Positions 17,384-26,256 of a DNA stretch of 64,000 nt are shown one piece after another (position 1 is the stretch's first letter; each line of letters begins with the position of its first letter). The translations under genes and the position numbers were made by a program. The notes beneath the pieces were generated by a model. It did no database searches. It was given only the letters and a program-made list of their open reading frames with translations, and was not told the origin of the DNA. Source of the stretch: Acidobacteriota bacterium (lineage in GTDB: Bacteria; Acidobacteriota; Terriglobia; Terriglobales; Acidobacteriaceae); assembly GCA_018268915.1 (NCBI GenBank), contig JAFDVQ010000003.1, positions 186,001 through 250,000 on the forward strand, read 5' to 3'.

Positions 17384-17488
17384 ATGAACGAATCCCAACG
17401 CGCCAGAGCCGTCCTCACCGACAGCCACTTCCTCATCCCCGTCCTCGTCTTCTGTTTCGGTCTCGCCGTCCTTATCGCCCTCCACTAG
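17384..17488 (+). CDS. Very small membrane protein (34 aa), predicted
   Basis: An ATG reading frame of 34 codons with a GAGG ribosome-binding site seven bases upstream. The product has a polar N-terminus (MNESQRARAVLTDSH) followed by one hydrophobic helix of about 18 residues (FLIPVLVFCFGLAVLIAL) ending in His. Its length suits a single membrane-spanning microprotein. It lies about 60 bases before the sugar transporter gene on the same strand and might be co-transcribed with it. There is no recognised homologue, so the call rests only on start context and hydrophobicity. Confidence 0.5.
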   Translation: MNESQRARAVLTDSHFLIPVLVFCFGLAVLIALH

Positions 17489-17547
17489 CTCCGGTTTGTT
17501 AACCTGTTCCGGTCCCACGGTCGAAGGAAAGGACATTCCCAATCCAG

Positions 17548-18840
17548 ATGCCCTCGACGGCTCGAAACAACTCACCCGTAGACCTTCCCTCGATTCACGG
17601 CCTCGGCGTCATCTGCGCTCTTACCGCTGGTGTCTGGCTCGGAGCCGCTGAAGCTCCCACCAAGCTCGTCAACTCCGGCCTCTCGCCCTACGCTATTTCT
17701 CTTTGTATGGTCGCCGGTGTCTTCACCGCCCGCTGGACCGTTCCCACCATGCTCAAGGGCACGCGAAACGTCTTCGCCGATCTCTCTGAGCACCGCCATC
17801 TCATCCCCATTGCAATCCTTGCCGGAATGCTCTGGGCCGTCGCCAACACCCTCACCGTCTTCGCCATTCGCGACGTCGGCCTCGCCATCGCCTTTCCGCT
17901 CTGGAACACCAACTCGCTGATCGGCATCCTCTGGGGCCGACTTCTCTTCGGTGAACTCAAAGGCGCCAGCCGCCAGAACATCGCCAAAGTTGTTCTCGGC
18001 GCTCTCGCCATCGTTACTGCCGCCATCATGCTCGGCTTCAGCACCATTCAGGCCAACGGCTCACATCCGCAGCGCGCCATCGGCGGCATTCTCGCCGCCA
18101 TAGGAGCCAGCCTGCTCTGGGGAACCATGTACATCCCCTATCGCAAGGCCTACATCAGCGGCATGAATCCACTCTCCTTCGTCACCGTCTTCACCATCGG
18201 CGAACTCGGTACCATGTTTGCTCTCGTCCTCTCCTTCGACGGAGGCACACACGCCGCAGTCTTCCACTCCGGCGAAGTCCGGCCTCTTCTCTTCTGGCTC
18301 TTCCTTGGCGGATTCGTCTGGGTCATCGGCGACCTCTTCCAGCAGTACGCAACCAAGTATCTCGGCATCGGGCGCGGCATTCCGCTCTCCAACACCAACC
18401 AGATGTGGGGACTCGCCTGGGGCGCGCTCGTCTTCTCCGAACTCGCTCACGCCAGCCACTCTCACTGGATGCTTGTCGTCGCCGGCTCTATTGTCATGAT
18501 TCTCGGAGCCCTCGCCGTCTCCACCGCCGTCGCCACCGAAAAAGAAAAAGCTTCGATGCGCCAGGCCGTCGTTCGCGAGTGCGCTCGCTACGACCTCGAC
18601 TTCGATCGCATCTCCGAGTTGCACGCCAGTTCTTCCGACTCCACACGCCCAGGCGGCCGCGCATGGTGGGACTACATCATCATCGGCGGCGCTGTTGCCG
18701 TCTTCATCTGGCTTGGAGTCAACGCGCAGGTTCCCACGCTCTCCATGAACTACACCTGGATTGCCATCCTCAGCGCCATACTCGTCATCTCGGCATCCGT
18801 CAGCTCATGGGTGCTCTGGAAAGCAACCCGCTTCGATTGA
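17548..18840 (+). CDS. Sugar transporter of the GRP/DMT type (RhaT/GlcU-like)
   Basis: 430 residues with about ten membrane segments arranged as in the drug/metabolite superfamily. Characteristic pieces are GVWLGAAEAPTKL in the first helix, the small-residue helix RDVGLAIAFPLWNTNSLIG, and its repeat counterpart YLGIGRGIPLSNTNQMWGLAWG in the second half. These are features of glucose/ribose porter-like carriers. A charged cytoplasmic loop (about 330-370) precedes two final helices. The PfkB sugar kinase gene follows on the same strand, so the pair may import and phosphorylate one sugar or nucleoside. The substrate is not known. Confidence 0.8.
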   Translation: MPSTARNNSPVDLPSIHGLGVICALTAGVWLGAAEAPTKLVNSGLSPYAISLCMVAGVFTARWTVPTMLKGTRNVFADLSEHRHLIPIAILAGMLWAVANTLTVFAIRDVGLAIAFPLWNTNSLIGILWGRLLFGELKGASRQNIAKVVLGALAIVTAAIMLGFSTIQANGSHPQRAIGGILAAIGASLLWGTMYIPYRKAYISGMNPLSFVTVFTIGELGTMFALVLSFDGGTHAAVFHSGEVRPLLFWLFLGGFVWVIGDLFQQYATKYLGIGRGIPLSNTNQMWGLAWGALVFSELAHASHSHWMLVVAGSIVMILGALAVSTAVATEKEKASMRQAVVRECARYDLDFDRISELHASSSDSTRPGGRAWWDYIIIGGAVAVFIWLGVNAQVPTLSMNYTWIAILSAILVISASVSSWVLWKATRFD

Positions 18841-19003
18841 GCGGCTATCGCGATTCCTGCGTAACTTCTCCCGAAGCTCATAAGTTCAGTCGACGCGATC
18901 CTCAAGGAGCGGCGACCCGGCATCACGCTCAAAGAGAGAGGCGGCGCAGGAATCGCTGAACCATCACGTCAGGCAGGCGTTCGCGCCTATACAATTGGTG
19001 AAG

Positions 19004-19942
19004 ATGTCTGGTGCTCAAAAGGTCGACCTCGTTGGCGTGGGATTGAACGCAATCGACACCCTCATCCCGCTCAAGTACTTCCCCGCTCGTGGCTCTAAAA
19101 CCGAATTCTCAAATGCCAGCATTATGCCCGGAGGCCAGACCGCCACAGCCATCGTGGCCTGCCAGACCTGGGGCCTCGAGACCCGCTACATCGGCAAAGT
19201 CGGCGACGACGATGCCGGCCGTCTTCATCAGCGCGAGTTCGAACGCACCGGCGTGGACTCCCGCCTTGTCACGGTCCCCAACGCTGCCAGCCCGCAGTCG
19301 CTCATCATCGTCGACGAAGGCGGCGAGCGAACCGTTCTCTGTCGCCGGGACGAACGTCTCCTCCTTCAGCCATCCGATCTTCAGCGTGAATGGATCGTCA
19401 GTGCACGCGCCCTCCATGTCGACGGCTTCGAAACCGCCGCCGCTACCCAGGCCACAGCATGGGCCCGTGAAGCCGGTATCCCCGTTATCGCCGATCTCGA
19501 TGAGACCTACCCCGGCGTCGACGATCTCATTGCCAACGTCGACTATCTCATCGTCAGCCGCGATTTCCCATCCCGCCTCACCCGCGAGCGCAACCTCGAG
19601 CAGGCTCTCCGCAAAATCAAGAATCGCTACGGCTGCAAACTTGCCGCCGCAACTCTAGGCGCAGACGGCGTCATTGCCTGGGATGGAGACGACTACCACC
19701 TCAATCCCGCCTATCACGTTCCTGTCACAGACACGACAGGCGCCGGCGACATCTTCCACGCCGGATTCATTTACGGACTCCTGCAAGAGTGGCCTCTGGT
19801 CCAGCAACTCGACTTCGCCTGCGCTGCTGCAGCTCTCAATTGCACCTGCTCCGGCGCGCGCGGCGGAATCAAGAATGTCGAAGCCATCGAGGAGCTGATG
19901 GCCAACACACCCCACTACGACATCGCCAACGCCGCCGACTGA
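19004..19942 (+). CDS. PfkB-family carbohydrate kinase
   Basis: About 312 residues from the ATG at 19004; TTG at 18995 or GTG at 18998 are alternatives. The N-terminal sugar-site block is IMPGGQTATAIVACQTWG near residues 40-57. The C-terminal ATP/anion-hole signature is DTTGAGDIFHAGFIYGL, containing the catalytic Asp. The family phosphorylates ribose, fructose, KDG, nucleosides and similar substrates; the protein cannot be assigned to one. It is downstream of the sugar transporter gene. Confidence 0.87.
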   Translation: MSGAQKVDLVGVGLNAIDTLIPLKYFPARGSKTEFSNASIMPGGQTATAIVACQTWGLETRYIGKVGDDDAGRLHQREFERTGVDSRLVTVPNAASPQSLIIVDEGGERTVLCRRDERLLLQPSDLQREWIVSARALHVDGFETAAATQATAWAREAGIPVIADLDETYPGVDDLIANVDYLIVSRDFPSRLTRERNLEQALRKIKNRYGCKLAAATLGADGVIAWDGDDYHLNPAYHVPVTDTTGAGDIFHAGFIYGLLQEWPLVQQLDFACAAAALNCTCSGARGGIKNVEAIEELMANTPHYDIANAAD

Positions 19943-19961
19943 CTTCGTTATCATCGGGAAC

Positions 19962-20324
19962 ATGCCCCAAAAGCCCGCCCCGAAAACTCCAGCCCTCCGC
20001 ATGGCGCGCGTCATTCTCTTCACGGCGCAGATCGACGAGATGTCGCGCTTCTACGGCGAGGTCCTCGGCCTGAAGCAAGTCACCAGCGAGAAGGGCTGGC
20101 GTGAGTTCGCCGCCGGTTCCGTCACCATCGGCCTGCACTCTGGCCCATCCTCGCCCGGTCGCAAGGGTCCCAAGATCGCCTTTTATGCCGATGACGTCGC
20201 TGCCATGCGCGAAGCGCTCGTCGCTCGAGGAGCAAAATTCGGAAAGGTCCATGAAGGGGAAGTCTTCTGTCTTTGCGATGGCAAAGATCCTGACGGGAAT
20301 CCCATCCAGCTATCCAGCCGCTGA
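19962..20324 (+). CDS. VOC (glyoxalase/bleomycin-resistance) family protein
   Basis: 120 residues. Two beta-alpha-beta-beta-beta modules of the vicinal oxygen chelate fold are visible: MARVILFTAQIDEMSRFYGE then LGLKQVTSEKGWREFAAG, and KIAFYADDVAAMREALVARG then KDPDGNPIQLSS. The final DPDGNPIQL with preceding acidic residues is typical. The subfamily (lyase, dioxygenase or resistance protein) cannot be told from sequence alone. It starts about 20 bases after the kinase gene and may be co-transcribed. Confidence 0.85.
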   Translation: MPQKPAPKTPALRMARVILFTAQIDEMSRFYGEVLGLKQVTSEKGWREFAAGSVTIGLHSGPSSPGRKGPKIAFYADDVAAMREALVARGAKFGKVHEGEVFCLCDGKDPDGNPIQLSSR

Positions 20325-20328
20325 AAAC

Positions 20329-21768
20329 TCATCCTTCCGTTTCCAAACCGGCGTTCTCGCCAACCGCCGGAATATCAACCGCCCGCGTCCGCAACTTGTA
20401 GAACGTCACCGCCACAAGATTGCTCAACAGCAGCGTCCCCACGATCTTCACCGCGTACGAAAGGGGATTGACCACGTCGATGAACGGGTAAGCCGAGATC
20501 AGAAGGCAGAACAACGTCGCCACCAGCCCGACAACCGACGTCCACCTCAACCATCCTGGTAGCGTCTTCCTCAATCCCACTGCTCCCACCAGCGGAATCG
20601 CAAACATCACCAGGTAAGACACCTCGTAGTGCGTGAGGCTCGCATTCGACAACAGTTGAAAAGCCTCCTGCGCGTGCACGCCCGCCGTCGCCAGCACCAC
20701 CATCACGATCAACAACCCCGAGGTACACAAAATCGAATTCGTCGGCGTCTTCCACTTACTGTGCAGTCGTGTGAACCACGCCGGAATCATCTCGTTCCAA
20801 CCCACCGTCAGCGGCAGCCGGCTCACTCCGGTCATCAGGTACGACACAGCTCCCAGCAGCCTCATCTGCAGCAGCAGAATCGCCGTCATCGCGAACAGGT
20901 TGCCCGCGCCCTCGTGCCCTAACGCTATCCTCAGCGTCTGCGGAATCGGGGCGATGAAGTTGATCTGATCCTTCGGCACAAACGCCACCACAGTGCCGGT
21001 TCCAAGAATGAACATCAGGCAGATGATTGGCGAGGCTATCCACACCGACTTCGTGATTGTCTTCTCCGGGCTCTTGCTCTCCCCTGCCAGAATCGCGATG
21101 TATTCCAGTCCGCACAGCGCGCCGAACATCATCTGTCCGAACAAGGCGAGCGTGCGCAGATCGTGCGGTGGAATCTCAAACGACAGCGGCGTCCAGTGCA
21201 CCGGCATGTGTCTCACGACGGCCCACGGCCCCAGCCCGATCAGCGCCACGAACACCAGCATGATCGCGACAGCTCCGGCGTTGTGAATCCACTTTCCAAT
21301 CTCAAGCCCGCGAATCTCCGCTGCTGTCAGCAGCACAATCAACGCCGTGACGATCGCAATCGAAATCATTCGATTCTCCGGTAGCCACGCGGCCTTCGGT
21401 CCGATCAGGAAAGCGAGCTCAGAAGGAATCCCATACAGAATCGTTGCTGTTACTGCGATGCCATAGAACCACAAGTTCCAGGCTGTAAGAAAGCCGCCCA
21501 GATTTCCGAACGCCTTGTGTGCCCAGACATACAGGCCCCCTTCGAGCGGCATTGCACGATTCAGCGCAATCACTGACCCAGCCATGGGCACGTAGAAAAC
21601 CACCATCGCACCCACCCACATCAGAGTCTGTGCCTTGCCTAACCCAGCTGCGATTCCTACCCAGCTGCTTCCCACGACGCAGAGCACCTGCGATAGCACC
21701 AGATCGCGCAGACCTAGCTGCCGACGCAACTGATGCTCAGCCTTCGAGGTACCTTCAACCCTGTCCAT
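20329..21768 (-). CDS. APC-family amino acid permease
   Basis: 479 residues from the ATG at 21768; a TTG 21 codons upstream has no ribosome-binding site. It has about 12 membrane segments. The first helix has the APC signature region LGLRDLVLSQVLCVVGSSWVG, and helix 3 continues PLEGGLYVWAHKAFGN, close to the GGxYxW motif of the superfamily. The family imports amino acids with protons or by exchange; the substrate is unknown. It converges with the VOC gene. It is unusual in having CVVGSSW where many relatives have a Gly-rich GIGSGIF-like helix break. Confidence 0.85.
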   Translation of the reverse strand: MDRVEGTSKAEHQLRRQLGLRDLVLSQVLCVVGSSWVGIAAGLGKAQTLMWVGAMVVFYVPMAGSVIALNRAMPLEGGLYVWAHKAFGNLGGFLTAWNLWFYGIAVTATILYGIPSELAFLIGPKAAWLPENRMISIAIVTALIVLLTAAEIRGLEIGKWIHNAGAVAIMLVFVALIGLGPWAVVRHMPVHWTPLSFEIPPHDLRTLALFGQMMFGALCGLEYIAILAGESKSPEKTITKSVWIASPIICLMFILGTGTVVAFVPKDQINFIAPIPQTLRIALGHEGAGNLFAMTAILLLQMRLLGAVSYLMTGVSRLPLTVGWNEMIPAWFTRLHSKWKTPTNSILCTSGLLIVMVVLATAGVHAQEAFQLLSNASLTHYEVSYLVMFAIPLVGAVGLRKTLPGWLRWTSVVGLVATLFCLLISAYPFIDVVNPLSYAVKIVGTLLLSNLVAVTFYKLRTRAVDIPAVGENAGLETEG

Positions 21769-21838
21769 CGTTCCCGAATCTTCGCACGCCCGCGCCACCC
21801 CAGTCCCGACGAATCTTGGCGTAGGAAACAAGAAAGGT

Positions 21839-21871
21839 GGGTGCCCCAGGTCTCGACTCTGAGACCTGGGA
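21839..21871 (+). repeat. GGTCTC/GAGACC palindromic repeat
   Basis: GGTGGGTGCCCCAGGTCTC, loop GACTCT, GAGACCTGGGAG. It lies between the divergent permease and alpha-galactosidase genes, upstream of the promoter of the latter. Confidence 0.9.
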
Positions 21872-21910
21872 GTGATGATGGCTCGCGAATACTCCCTCAG
21901 ATGAGAAGGT

Positions 21911-21939
21911 TTGTCAAAACCCGCTCTCTATCTTAGTAT
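21911..21939 (+). promoter_or_regulatory. Predicted sigma-70 promoter of the alpha-galactosidase gene
   Basis: -35 TTGTCA (21911-21916), 17-base spacer, -10 TAGTAT (21934-21939). The start codon is 38 bases further on. Box quality, exact spacing and the adjoining operator make this the best promoter prediction of the window. Confidence 0.65.
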
Positions 21940-21946
21940 TCTCGTC

Positions 21947-21960
21947 TGAAATCGTTTTCA
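21947..21960 (+). promoter_or_regulatory. LacI-family (cre-like) operator
   Basis: TGAAATCGTTTTCA has palindromic ends TGAAA/TTTCA and a central CG, and fits the LacI/GalR/CcpA consensus TGWAANCGNTNWCA at every fixed position. It lies just downstream of the -10 box, where a bound repressor would block transcription of the alpha-galactosidase gene. The regulator itself is not in the window. Confidence 0.6.
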
Positions 21961-21977
21961 ATCTGAGGAGCCATACA

Positions 21978-23189
21978 ATGCGCCTACATCGTTCTTCGCT
22001 GATGATTGCCGCCTTTACTCTCGCGTTAGCAGCTGCACCCGCGCCGAAGGCGCAGTCGGCCTCACCGCAGGTGGCTCAGACGCCGCCCATGGGCTGGAAC
22101 AGCTGGAACTACTTCGCCGTCAAAGTTTCTGACAAAGATATCCGCGACTCCGCTGATCAGATGGTCTCTACCGGTATGAAAGATGCCGGCTACGTGTACG
22201 TCAACATCGACGATGCGTGGCAGGGCAAGCGGGATGAGAAAGGCGTGATTCACGCCAACTCAAAATTTCCTGACATGAAGGCGCTCGCCGACTACGTCCA
22301 CTCCAAGGGCCTCAAGATCGGCATCTACTCCTCACCCGGACCGAGAACTTGCGCGAACTATGAAGGCTCCCTCGGCCACGAAGAGCAGGACGCCAAGACC
22401 TACGCCGAATGGGGAATCGACTACCTCAAATACGACCTCTGCTCTTTCATTCCTGCCGTCATGCAGAAGCAGGCTCCTAACGACAAAGCCGCGCAAATGC
22501 GCCTCATGATCGCCTCCTACGACAAAATGTCGAAGGCCCTCAAAGCTACAGGCCGTCCCATCGTCCTCTCACTCTGCCAATATGGCTGGGACTCTCCCTG
22601 GGAGTGGGCTCCTGAACTCGGCGGTAACTCGTGGCGCACCACCGGCGACATCGAAGCCAAATGGGAAAGCATCTACGACATTCTCGGGCAGCAGAAAGGT
22701 CTTGACTCCTACGCCGGCCCCGGCCACTGGAACGACCCCGACATGCTTGAGGTCGGTAACGGCAAGCTCTCTCTCGCCGAAAACCGCACGCACTTTTCTA
22801 TGTGGGCCATGCTCGCTTCGCCGCTCCTCGCCGGCAACGACCTCCCGCACATGAAGCCTGAGATCAAGGCCATCCTCACCAACAAAGACGTCATCGCCAT
22901 CAACCAGGACCCGCTCGGCCACCAGGCTCGCTACATCTACAGCGGCGGCCAGGTCGAAGTCTGGGCACGCGACCTCAAGGACGGAGCCAAGGCCATCGCC
23001 ATCATCAACGTCGGCAGCGACCGCGTCTCAACACACCCCTTCCACCTCGATCTCAAGCCGCTCGGCCTCAACGGCACTCAAAACGCCAAGGAGCTCTGGA
23101 CCGGGAAAGATATGCAGCTGACCGACAACATGGAGATGGAGATCGACAGCCACGATATCCGCCTCCTCCGCATTGACTCCCCAAAATAG
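21978..23189 (+). CDS. Alpha-galactosidase-like glycoside hydrolase, family GH27, exported
   Basis: 403 residues with a signal peptide (about 1-27, ending PAPKAQS). The mature protein begins with the GH27 signature QTPPMGWNSWNYF. The nucleophile Asp is in IDYLKYDLCS near residue 154, and the acid/base Asp is expected in SWRTTGDIE near 217. The Cys residues around RTCANYEGS and YDLCS fit the conserved disulfides. A short C-terminal beta domain ends HDIRLLRID. By family it removes terminal alpha-galactose (or alpha-N-acetylgalactosamine). A strong promoter and a LacI-type operator lie directly upstream. Confidence 0.92.
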   Translation: MRLHRSSLMIAAFTLALAAAPAPKAQSASPQVAQTPPMGWNSWNYFAVKVSDKDIRDSADQMVSTGMKDAGYVYVNIDDAWQGKRDEKGVIHANSKFPDMKALADYVHSKGLKIGIYSSPGPRTCANYEGSLGHEEQDAKTYAEWGIDYLKYDLCSFIPAVMQKQAPNDKAAQMRLMIASYDKMSKALKATGRPIVLSLCQYGWDSPWEWAPELGGNSWRTTGDIEAKWESIYDILGQQKGLDSYAGPGHWNDPDMLEVGNGKLSLAENRTHFSMWAMLASPLLAGNDLPHMKPEIKAILTNKDVIAINQDPLGHQARYIYSGGQVEVWARDLKDGAKAIAIINVGSDRVSTHPFHLDLKPLGLNGTQNAKELWTGKDMQLTDNMEMEIDSHDIRLLRIDSPK

Positions 23190-23214
23190 AACCTGACTAG
23201 CAGAAAAAGTTTGT

Positions 23215-23250
23215 GGGTGCCCCCGGTCCCTCGCCTTTGGGGACCGGGGA
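23215..23250 (+). repeat. GGTCCCTCGC palindromic repeat
   Basis: GGGTGCCCCCGGTCCCTCGC, loop CTTT, GGGGACCGGGGA, directly after the alpha-galactosidase gene. The following stretch to about 23378 has no convincing gene. Confidence 0.85.
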
Positions 23251-23378
23251 TACTTCTCCGACGGCTGGTTGATGGCGATTCGCCGGGAAACTGGACGCCA
23301 CTCACAACTATTGCTTCGTTATTGGCTGCCCTCCCGCAGGCCACCTCGCGCCGCGTTATAGAATCAAACTGGCACGGC

Positions 23379-23780
23379 GTGATCCAACTTCCTATCTTCG
23401 CTTGGGCCCGCATCAGCGCAATCCTCGAGATTGCGCGCTCCGCAGTGTGTCTCAGCCGCATCCTCTTACTCATCGTTGCCGTCGAATCCATATCCATGCC
23501 CATAACGCAGGGCCTCTGGTCCTGGGACAAATTCCTGCACGGCGGTCAGGATTTCGAACTCGGGCTCCTCATCATCGTCACCTGCCTCTGCTTCGTACTC
23601 CTGCGTGTGCAGCAATCCGAGCGCTGTAACAATCTTTTCGCAGGGATCGTGGCTCTCTTCTCAAAAGGCAAAGGGCGCTTATTCGCCGCCCTCGTTCAGA
23701 GCACTCAATTCTTCGAGCACCGATCACAGATACCCTCACCCTTGAGCTCCGCAGCTTTCAACGTCCCGCTCCTGATCTGA
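23379..23780 (+). CDS. Hypothetical small membrane protein
   Basis: About 133 residues if the GTG at 23379 is used. The frame is open further upstream but there it runs through the palindromic repeat at 23215, so an earlier start is unlikely. Two hydrophobic segments are visible (LSRILLLIVAVESISMP and LGLLIIVTCLCFVLLRV), separated by a short loop with WSWDKFLHGGQDFE. A polar C-terminus follows. There is no recognised family. It precedes the radical SAM gene by about 100 bases on the same strand. Confidence 0.45.
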   Translation: MIQLPIFAWARISAILEIARSAVCLSRILLLIVAVESISMPITQGLWSWDKFLHGGQDFELGLLIIVTCLCFVLLRVQQSERCNNLFAGIVALFSKGKGRLFAALVQSTQFFEHRSQIPSPLSSAAFNVPLLI

Positions 23781-23876
23781 TCTCGTCGCAGGGTCCTCGG
23801 CAAGCTCTTCTCCGGTAGCGGACTCGCTATCTCTTCCCCTCGGAAAGACCAACTGTACTTGTTCGGCGGAGTTCGC

Positions 23877-24902
23877 ATGAAGACATCGGAAGTCCTGCAC
23901 GCCTGGTCCAGAATTCTCACCGGCCACGCACCAAATCTATCGATCGAAATTACAAAAGAGTGCCCGCTGCGCTGTCCCGGCTGCTACGCCTTTGATCCCG
24001 CCCACCTCGGCGGCGAATCGCAGCTTCGCGAACTCTCTGACTTCCGCGGAGACGAACTCGTCTCCAAGACCCTCGCCGTAATCGATCAATACAAGCCGCT
24101 CCACGTCTCTATCGTCGGTGGCGATCCTCTCGTTCGCTACCGGGAACTCGACCAGCTCATCCCCCTCATCGATGCGCGAGGCATCCACACCCAAGTCGTC
24201 ACCAGCGCATTCCGCGTCATTCCTGCCGAGTGGGCGAAATACAAACGTCTCAACATCGTCGTCTCCATCGATGGCCTCGCCCCCGATCACGACGTGCGCC
24301 GCAAGCCTGCCACTTACGAGCGAATCCTCAAAAACATCGTGGACGCTCACATCAACGTCCACTGCACCATCACCTCGCAGATCGCAGACCGCCCCGGCTA
24401 CCTGGAAGAGTTCCTCACCTTCTGGAGCAACCGTCCAGAAGTCGTAAAGGTCTGGTTCAGTATCTTCACTCCGCAGCGCGGAGCGACAGACGTTGAAATC
24501 CTCTCGCCCGCACAGCGTGCCACCGTCGTTGCCGAACTGAAGCGCCTGCGCCCAAATTTTCCGAAGCTCGAAATGCCCGACTCACTGCTTCGCGAACTCG
24601 TCACGCCGCCGTCCAGCCCAGACGAATGCATCTTCGCCCGCACCACCCGCACAATCTCCGCGGATCTCAAGACTCGAGTCACGCCCTGCCAGTTCGGCGG
24701 AGATCCTGATTGCGCTCAGTGTGGATGTATCGCTTCCATGGGACTGGCTGCTGTCGGCCATCATCGCGTGGTCGGGAACCTGACCGCGGGCGACCTGTTC
24801 TTCCTGTCGGACAGAATCGGCAAACGCTGGAGCAGCTTCCGGGAGAGCCTGTCTCCCTCATCACCGCAACCGGCTCCAACACCCTTCCGCATCGTCCAGT
24901 AA
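23877..24902 (+). CDS. Radical SAM protein with C-terminal cysteine cluster
   Basis: 341 residues from the ATG at 23877 (GGAG six bases upstream). ITKECPLRCPGCYAFDP near residues 24-40 supplies the three Cys ligands (CxxxCxxC) of the SAM-binding 4Fe-4S cluster. VSIVGGDPLVR is the GGE-like motif. A C-terminal segment has PDECIFART and CQFGGDPDCAQCGC, a possible auxiliary Fe-S site as in SPASM or HpnH-like proteins. The reaction is unknown; peptide or lipid modification are the usual roles for this layout. Confidence 0.85.
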   Translation: MKTSEVLHAWSRILTGHAPNLSIEITKECPLRCPGCYAFDPAHLGGESQLRELSDFRGDELVSKTLAVIDQYKPLHVSIVGGDPLVRYRELDQLIPLIDARGIHTQVVTSAFRVIPAEWAKYKRLNIVVSIDGLAPDHDVRRKPATYERILKNIVDAHINVHCTITSQIADRPGYLEEFLTFWSNRPEVVKVWFSIFTPQRGATDVEILSPAQRATVVAELKRLRPNFPKLEMPDSLLRELVTPPSSPDECIFARTTRTISADLKTRVTPCQFGGDPDCAQCGCIASMGLAAVGHHRVVGNLTAGDLFFLSDRIGKRWSSFRESLSPSSPQPAPTPFRIVQ

Positions 24903-24928
24903 AGTTGTTCTGCAATATCAGGTGAGAC

Positions 24929-25150
24929 GGGTGCCCCCCGGCCCCTAGCATTTGGGACCGGGGAAATCAGGTCAAATTCTCAACGCAACGTGGGTGCTCC
25001 ATTCTAGCCACGGCTTAATCGTGGCTAGGGTGGGGAGATCATGACACTCAGTAGCTCACCCGTCCCGCGCCGTAGGCGCAGCGTTCAATAGCCCCGCGCT
25101 TCAGCGTGGGGAATTCCATCCAAAAGAATTTCCGCCGTCCCGTAGGGACG
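24929..25150 (+). repeat. Cluster of five palindromic repeats
   Basis: 24929-24965: a degenerate GGTCCC element. 24992-25035: constant ends GGGTGCTCCATTCT and AGGGTGGGGA around the stem AGCCACG-GCTTAAT-CGTGGCT. 25067-25079: GCGCC-GTA-GGCGC. 25092-25111: CCCCGCGC-TTCA-GCGTGGGG. 25136-25150: CGTCCC-GTA-GGGACG. They fill the roughly 340-base gap between the radical SAM gene and egtD (convergent); no gene is seen there. Confidence 0.85.
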
Positions 25151-25241
25151 TTGCAGTGGGTTCTGAGATTAGAAAATATCCCTCGCTTTTGGGGCTTGGG
25201 AATGATGTCGAATTCCAAACGCTATTGAAGTGGCGATCGGC

Positions 25242-26222
25242 TTACACCGCTCGCGCCATACTCACCGCAAACCAGCCGCGCTCATCGGTCCACGTCGTCT
25301 CTGGCCAGAATCCTGCCTTCGCCAGCAGCGATTCGGCTGCACCCGGCTTGTACTTGTAGCTGTTCTCCGTGTGGATACTCTCGCCTACCTCGAACGGCAC
25401 GCGCAGATCGATCCCAGGCAGCCATACTTCCTGATTCTTCGCGCTCACCAGGTGCATCTCCATCCGTGACTCCGCCGCGTTCCATACCGCGCGGTGCCCG
25501 AACGTAGCAGGATTGAAATCCGCATCCAGTTCCCGGTTCAGTCGCACCAGCACATTCCGATTGAAGGCCGCTGTCACTCCGCCTGCATCGTCGTATGCGT
25601 CCTGAAGAACTGATTCATCCTTTACCAGGTCCACGCCCAGCAGAAAGCAGTCTCCCGGATCCATCGCTGCGCGAACACGCTCGAGAAGCATCAGGGATTC
25701 GCCCGGTTCAAAATTTCCAATGCTCGATCCGATGTACATCAGCAGACGCCGTTCGTTCGGCAGCGTAGAGTCCAGTTCCAGATCGTGCGTGTAGTCCTGC
25801 ACCCGCGGGCACACGATCACGCCTGGCAGTTCATCCTCGATGCGCATCTGCGCTTCAACCAGCGCGCTCGCCGATACATCCACCGGCTCATAGAAAACCG
25901 TCTCCTGCCGCTCAATCGCCGCACTCAACAGCAGCCGCGTTTTGTCAGCCGAACCCGCGCCTAGTTCCACGATGCGAAGAAGGTTGCCGGCCGCAGCTCT
26001 CGTTACGATCTCTCCCGCGTACTTTGAAAGAATCGCTCTCTCTGTCCGCGTCACATAGTACTCAGGAACTCGCGTAATCTCGTCGAACAGCCTTGACCCC
26101 GCCGCATCATAGAACAACCACGATGGCAGCCACTTTGGGCGGGACATCAGTCCCTCGTAAACCGCCGAAGCGATCTTGTCAGAAATGTGAACTTTAACTG
26201 GGGAGATCGGGATGGTCGTCAT
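25242..26222 (-). CDS. egtD: L-histidine N-alpha-methyltransferase, ergothioneine synthesis
   Basis: 326 residues, the usual EgtD length. It trimethylates histidine with three S-adenosylmethionines to hercynine. Family blocks are LPSWLFYDAAGSRLFDEITR (residues 32-51), PEYYVTRTERAIL, the SAM-binding RIVELGAGSADKTRLLL near 84, and MYIGSSIGNFEPGES near 165. It begins 34 bases after egtB on the same strand, so the two form one unit. Identification is secure. Confidence 0.93.
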   Translation of the reverse strand: MTTIPISPVKVHISDKIASAVYEGLMSRPKWLPSWLFYDAAGSRLFDEITRVPEYYVTRTERAILSKYAGEIVTRAAAGNLLRIVELGAGSADKTRLLLSAAIERQETVFYEPVDVSASALVEAQMRIEDELPGVIVCPRVQDYTHDLELDSTLPNERRLLMYIGSSIGNFEPGESLMLLERVRAAMDPGDCFLLGVDLVKDESVLQDAYDDAGGVTAAFNRNVLVRLNRELDADFNPATFGHRAVWNAAESRMEMHLVSAKNQEVWLPGIDLRVPFEVGESIHTENSYKYKPGAAESLLAKAGFWPETTWTDERGWFAVSMARAV

Positions 26223-26256
26223 GCAGAGTACTAAGATGCGCTCCTATACATGTGAG

